Origin: Paracoccus sp. TOH
Lineage (GTDB): Bacteria; Pseudomonadota; Alphaproteobacteria; Rhodobacterales; Rhodobacteraceae
Length of the DNA stretch: 64,000 nt
Assembly: GCF_030388245.1 (NCBI RefSeq)
Contig: NZ_CP098362.1
Span: forward strand, 248,001 to 312,000
Direction: 5' to 3'
Below, piece by piece: positions 63,410 to 64,000 of the stretch. Positions within the stretch are counted from its first letter, which is position 1, and each line of letters starts with the position of its first letter. The translations under genes were made by a program, and so were the position numbers. A model generated the notes under the pieces. That model searched no databases, had not been told where the DNA came from, and worked only from the letters and a program-made list of their open reading frames with translations.

Positions 63410-64000
63410 TCACCGGTGCCGCGCAGGGTGCGGATCGCCTCGTGCTGGCTCAGGAAAACCCGCCCCGACAGGTGGCGCAGGAAGTCGCAGCGCTGCAGCC
63501 GGTCCATCACCGGCCCCTTGACCTCGGACAGGTGCAGCTTGATCCCGCCCTCGGCCAGCCGGCGGTTGATTTCCGCCAGGCTTTCCAGCGCGCTGGCGTC
63601 GATGTCGTTCACCGCCGGGCACATCAGCACCACATGGCGGACCTGCGGGTGCTCGGCCACCAGCGCGGCGATGCGGTCTTCGAGAAAACGCGAATTGGCG
63701 AAATACAGGCTTTCATCGACGCGCAGCGACAGGATCTCGGGCCAGGTGATGACCTCGTGGCGGTCGACATTGCGGAAATGCTCGGTCCCCGGCACCTGGC
63801 CGACCACCGCCGAATGCGGGCGCGCGCTGCGGTAAAGCTGCATGACCAGCGACAGGATCACCCCGGCGCTGATGCCCTGTTCGACCCCCACCAGCAGCGT
63901 GACCAGGATCGTCGCCGCCATGGCCAGGAAATCGCGTGGCGAATAGGCCAGCACGCGGGCCAGGGCGCGCAGATCGACCAGCGACAGAACCGCCAGGATG
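63385..64000 (-). CDS. SulP-family anion permease, C-terminal STAS part (truncated by window edge)
   Basis: The frame is open to the right edge; about 205 C-terminal residues are visible. The last membrane helices (FLAMAATILVTLLVGVEQGISAGVILSLVMQLY) are followed by a STAS domain (ESLYFANSRFLEDRI, HVVLMCPAVNDIDASALESLAEINRRL, LSEVKGPVMDRLQR). This is the layout of SulP sulfate/bicarbonate transporters. Neighbourhood with a persulfide-responsive repressor makes a sulfur-related role plausible but unproven. Tail-to-tail overlap with the repressor gene by 25 bp. Confidence 0.9.
   Translation of the reverse strand, partial: ILAVLSLVDLRALARVLAYSPRDFLAMAATILVTLLVGVEQGISAGVILSLVMQLYRSARPHSAVVGQVPGTEHFRNVDRHEVITWPEILSLRVDESLYFANSRFLEDRIAALVAEHPQVRHVVLMCPAVNDIDASALESLAEINRRLAEGGIKLHLSEVKGPVMDRLQRCDFLRHLSGRVFLSQHEAIRTLRGTGDQAAQKLS

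Overview
The window looks like a stretch of an extrachromosomal replicon (plasmid or chromid) of a Paracoccus-like alphaproteobacterium (Rhodobacterales). The reasons are very high GC, catabolic clusters typical of that group, an EfeUOB iron importer, a BioMNY biotin importer and, at the left edge, the tail of what looks like a plasmid replication initiator. The species assignment is inference.

Bases 1-13,500: after the replication-protein tail comes a tightly coupled operon (863-10573) for the non-phosphorylative oxidation of L-arabinose (or a related sugar) to 2-oxoglutarate. It holds a sugar 1-dehydrogenase, an IlvD/EDD aldonate dehydratase, an FAH-fold protein in the place of the ketodeoxy-acid dehydratase, and a 2-oxoglutarate semialdehyde dehydrogenase. 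A complete YtfQRT-YjfF type ABC importer follows. A perfect 18-bp palindrome lies upstream. Then come bioMNY and a convergent aqpZ. Bases 13,500-18,300: an IS5-type remnant, then a four-gene surface-glycan modification operon (GtrB-like transferase, SDR epimerase, GT-C transferase, GtrA-like flippase).

Bases 18,500-38,700 hold three catabolic blocks, each next to a LysR regulator. (i) Two paralogous ACMSD-like amidohydrolases, UbiD, UbiX, a CobW-type GTPase, an NCS2 nucleobase-type permease and a cytosine-deaminase-like amidohydrolase. This set suggests import, deamination and prenylated-flavin decarboxylation of a nitrogen heterocycle, and I cannot match it to a described pathway. (ii) An MHS-family transporter, a V4R-like protein and a membrane-dipeptidase-like protein, the last two resembling the pair found beside dimethylglycine genes in Pseudomonas. 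(iii) A tripartite tricarboxylate-type transporter (TctBAC) with a D-amino-acid-dehydrogenase-like flavoprotein and an Asp/Glu racemase-like protein.

Bases 38,700-45,013: an IS5-type remnant, a strong terminator, and an HK-RR-secreted DUF336 operon resembling the HbpS-SenS-SenR heme/redox sensing system. Two exported or membrane proteins of unknown role follow. Bases 45,014-56,900 are a mobile and defence-like patch. It contains a decayed Tn7/Mu-like transposition module (tnsA intact, tnsB truncated, Ner-like regulator with a nonsense codon), two full IS1380-family elements each with its own 5-bp target duplication, an Mrr-type nuclease gene split exactly by one of them, and a ~1,270-residue frameshifted gene of unknown function. 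The patch ends at a tRNA-Ala(GGC).

Bases 57,100-64,000: an efeU-efeO-efeB-efeM ferrous iron/heme operon, a glutathionyl-hydroquinone reductase, thioredoxin TrxC divergent from an SqrR/BigR-type persulfide-sensing repressor with a clear operator, and the C-terminal part of a SulP permease running off the right edge.
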